Assembly: GCA_022766165.1 (NCBI GenBank) | Contig: QYLO01000008.1 | Location: 1 to 64,000 of the forward strand | From: Candidatus Electrothrix gigas | Lineage (GTDB): Bacteria > Desulfobacterota > Desulfobulbia > Desulfobulbales > Desulfobulbaceae | Reading direction: 5' to 3' | DNA: 64,000 nt | In this document: in pieces, positions 61,963-64,000 of the stretch | Layout: every line of letters begins with the position of its first letter | Numbering within the stretch: the first letter of the stretch is position 1 | The notes under the pieces: model-generated | What the model was told of the DNA's origin: nothing | The model's input: only the letters and a program-made list of their open reading frames with translations | Database searches by the model: none | Position numbers and translations under genes: made by a program

Positions 61963-63068
61963 GGCTCCTGCACTACTTCCTGCTGCACCAAGGTATAGTC
62001 CATCAGCCGTTGTTGCGGATTGAACCCGGCATCTCTGACCAAATGGCGAATTTCCTGTTCAGAGAGACGAAAATGTACGCCCGCCGCAGCCACCACATTT
62101 TCCTCAATCATGGTGGAACCAAAGTCATTGGCCCCGAAAAAGAGGGAGAGTTGGGCAATCTTTGGACCTTGGGTGACCCAGGATGCCTGCACATTGGCAA
62201 AGTTGTCAAGAAAGATGCGGCTCAGGGCCAGCATCCGCAGGTAGGTAAATGCTGATGCCTTTTTGATCCCAGCTCCCTGACCAGATTGCATGATCTCAGC
62301 CAACACGGTGTTATCTGGCTGAAAGGGCCAAGGAATAAAGGCGGTAAAACCACCTGTGCGATCCTGAAGATCACGCAGACGTTGCAGATGTTCTAGCCGT
62401 TCCTCCCAGGTCTCGATATGCCCGAACATCATCGTGGCCGTGGTCCGCATCCCGAGCTTATGCGCTGTTTCCATGACGGCAATCCACTCATCTGCCGAGC
62501 ATTTGCGCGGAGCCAACTGTTCCCGTACCCGGTCCGAAAGAATTTCCGCTCCGCCGCCGGGCATGGAGTCCAGACCAGCAGCCATGAGGCGTTGTAGCGC
62601 TGTCTTCACGGACAAATCGGCAAGTTCGGCAAAATGACAGACCTCGGGCGGAGAAAAACCGTGGATATGGATGCCGGTTTCTTTCATAAAACAGAGCATG
62701 TCCTCATAAAACTCCAAGGGCAGATCCGGGTGGAGACCGCCCTGAAGAAGAATTTGAGTACCGCCCAGTTGTTGGGTTTCGTGGATCTTTTGCAACAGCT
62801 CGTTCTTGCTCAGAACCTTGCCTGCTGGGTCTTCTGGGGCCTTGAAAAAGGCACAGAATGTACAGGCTGAAAGACAAATATCTGTATAATTTATATTTCG
62901 GTCAATGACATAGGTGACCACGGGGTCTGGGTGGAGTCGTTTGCGCACCGTATCAGCCATACAACCGAGTTGGTAAAGGTCAGCTGTATCGGCAAGGAAA
63001 AGGAATTCTTTGCCAGTAATGCGCTCTCCGGCAATGACTTTATCTGTTATCTGTTGCATAAGCTGCAT
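61959..63068 (-). CDS. mqnC: Cyclic dehypoxanthinyl futalosine synthase MqnC
   Basis: A 369-residue radical SAM enzyme with CLSACTFCAF (Cx3Cx2C cluster site), LQGGLHPDLPLEFYEDML, MPGGGAEILSDRVR and TGGFTAFIPWPFQPDNT, all diagnostic of MqnC. It makes the bicyclic intermediate of futalosine menaquinone synthesis. The stop overlaps the amidohydrolase start as ATGA. With mqnA and menG this shows the futalosine route rather than the o-succinylbenzoate route. Confidence 0.94.
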   Translation of the reverse strand: MQLMQQITDKVIAGERITGKEFLFLADTADLYQLGCMADTVRKRLHPDPVVTYVIDRNINYTDICLSACTFCAFFKAPEDPAGKVLSKNELLQKIHETQQLGGTQILLQGGLHPDLPLEFYEDMLCFMKETGIHIHGFSPPEVCHFAELADLSVKTALQRLMAAGLDSMPGGGAEILSDRVREQLAPRKCSADEWIAVMETAHKLGMRTTATMMFGHIETWEERLEHLQRLRDLQDRTGGFTAFIPWPFQPDNTVLAEIMQSGQGAGIKKASAFTYLRMLALSRIFLDNFANVQASWVTQGPKIAQLSLFFGANDFGSTMIEENVVAAAGVHFRLSEQEIRHLVRDAGFNPQQRLMDYTLVQQEVVQEP

Positions 63069-63444
63069 AATGAGGTGCTGTAATTGCTGTAATATAACCC
63101 ATTGAGTTATGGTGAGTGATTTGACATGTTCCGACTTTTTGCCGGATTGTCAAATTTATTTTTTCATATCAACAAACAAATAGACAATCGTCAAGTAAAA
63201 AAATAGCCGGAAAAGTTTTTTCGACCTTTAAGTTATCAGGCTTAAATGGTTAAAGTTAAAGCTTAGGTATTTTCATTCTTATCTCTTTGAAATACATAAA
63301 TTCATCTTTATAATCAGTATCCTGTCTATAATTATAAATGGTTACTCAGTTTTTTTTTGACATTGCATAAGAGAAACTTGTATAAAGTGGAAATACGTTA
63401 TTTTTCAAACAAAGAATATTTCCCACTCTAAAAAGGAGGCTATC
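63069..63444. other. Divergent intergenic region upstream of mqnC and DUF2252 gene
   Basis: About 375 AT-rich bases without a gene. The only clear element is the promoter at 63357-63386. Confidence 0.5.
63357..63386 (+). promoter_or_regulatory. Sigma-70-type promoter of the DUF2252 gene
   Basis: TTGACA (63357-63362), an 18-nt spacer and TATAAA (63381-63386), about 60 nt before the start, which has an aaggagg ribosome site. Confidence 0.6.
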
Positions 63445-64000
63445 ATGAGTAAAAAACGAAAAAAATTTGTTATATCAGAGCTAAAGAACTACAACAACGA
63501 GATTGATAAAGACACCCTTAAGCTCAAGTATTGCAAGATGGCTGCTACAGCCTATGCGTTTTATCGTGGAACCGATCATCTCTATTGGGCGGACTTCAGT
63601 AGCGGACGAGGGTCAAAGAAGTTTTGTTCGCCAAAAACTAAGATTTGGCTACAAGGTGATCTCCATGCGTACAACTTTGGCACATTCACAAATGATATGG
63701 GCGAATTAGTCTATGGTCTTAATGACTTTGACGAAGGTGTCATTGCTGATTATCAGTATGATGTCTGGCGGATGGCCATCAGCCTGATTCTTATTGCCAG
63801 AGAAAATGGTAAGTCAAAGACACGTGATGAGAAGGACCTTGTTTTAACTTTTGCCAAGTCCTATCTCAAGCATCTTTATAAGTTATGTAAAAATGTCAAA
63901 GAGAAGAAAGTTGTTTATACGGCCAATCAAACGATCTCGCCGTTAAAAGATTTCATGAAAGAAATTGATCGAAAAAACGCTGCGGCGCGGCTGAAAATGC
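63445..64000 (+). CDS. DUF2252 family protein (C-terminus cut by window edge)
   Basis: The 185 residues visible include YCKMAATAYAFYRGTDHLY, WLQGDLHAYNFGTF and LNDFDEGVIADYQYDVWRM, the DUF2252 pattern, which resembles aminoglycoside-phosphotransferase-like kinases (GDxHxxNFG and DFDE as catalytic and metal sites). Function unknown. Strong aaggaggc site 6 nt before the ATG. The frame is open to the window end. Confidence 0.88.
   Translation, partial: MSKKRKKFVISELKNYNNEIDKDTLKLKYCKMAATAYAFYRGTDHLYWADFSSGRGSKKFCSPKTKIWLQGDLHAYNFGTFTNDMGELVYGLNDFDEGVIADYQYDVWRMAISLILIARENGKSKTRDEKDLVLTFAKSYLKHLYKLCKNVKEKKVVYTANQTISPLKDFMKEIDRKNAAARLKM

Noticed and set aside
1-64000. tRNA, rRNA, prophage structural genes or an integrase
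   Set aside because: No cloverleaf-like sequence, rRNA segment, capsid/tail gene or tyrosine/serine recombinase was recognised on either strand.

Overview
The window reads as chromosomal DNA of an anaerobic Desulfobacterota bacterium, most likely of the Desulfobulbales, possibly close to cable bacteria. That placement is inferred from gene content: a split methylmalonyl-CoA mutase with MeaB, futalosine-route menaquinone genes, an HdrD/GlpC-like iron-sulfur protein, a molybdate system, and a GEMM-I-type riboswitch ahead of a secreted beta-propeller gene. No rRNA or tRNA gene was recognised. Most genes are housekeeping. Between them lie toxin-antitoxin modules, dispersed palindromes, tandem arrays and remnants of mobile DNA.

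Layout. 1-3088 (minus): a truncated WD40 membrane protein, an Fe-S/CCG oxidoreductase and a zinc-ribbon TPR protein. 3496-11310 (plus): a molybdate region (porin, modD, modE, modA, then modB, modC), split between modA and modB by a 23-bp tandem array, a MazEF cassette and a DUF5677-like gene. 11341-17595 (minus): a HepT-MntA pair, a two-heme cytochrome c made of two near-identical halves, hpt, a periplasmic binding protein and two U32-family proteins. 17839-25958 (mostly plus): a small CBM48 protein, dgkA (minus), an XRE/two-CW protein, sppA, a membrane transporter, a lipoprotein and the methylmalonyl-CoA mutase operon. 26146-31591 (minus): small secreted and TPR proteins, an HsdR remnant, a 1253-residue 5-oxoprolinase and an orphan VapB. 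31798-32284: a 266-bp inverted-repeat element followed by a second 23-bp tandem array. 32479-33900 (plus): a TPR protein. 33995-43819 (minus): a sugar-kinase-like/DUF3343 pair and a glycosylation cluster. 43926-49396 (minus): gatA, a phosphoesterase, menG, mqnA, a membrane protein and a second HepT-MntA pair. 49682-60558 (minus): a four-gene operon of unrecognised function built around an AAA+ ATPase, interrupted by a 5-kb island. 60700-63068 (minus): an amidohydrolase and mqnC. 63445 to the edge (plus): the start of a DUF2252 gene.

The main structural result concerns how accessory DNA sits here. Three toxin-antitoxin-bearing segments are each bracketed by direct repeats. MazEF has repeats of 56/55 bp. 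The first HepT-MntA has 31-bp repeats of the modC 3' end, with both copies preserving the last codons and stop. The 5.06-kb BrnTA island has 64-bp repeats (63/64) that keep both the end of the upstream gene and the start of the AAA+ gene intact. The first two also share a 31-nt imperfect hairpin just inside one repeat. This looks like a non-disruptive insertion mode for small TA cassettes.

The island also carries a TnpB C-terminal remnant, a duplicated BrnT whose first copy is truncated, and a large secreted beta-propeller protein preceded by a GEMM-I (c-di-GMP/cGAMP-type) riboswitch-like leader. All functional statements come from reading the sequence; no database search was run.
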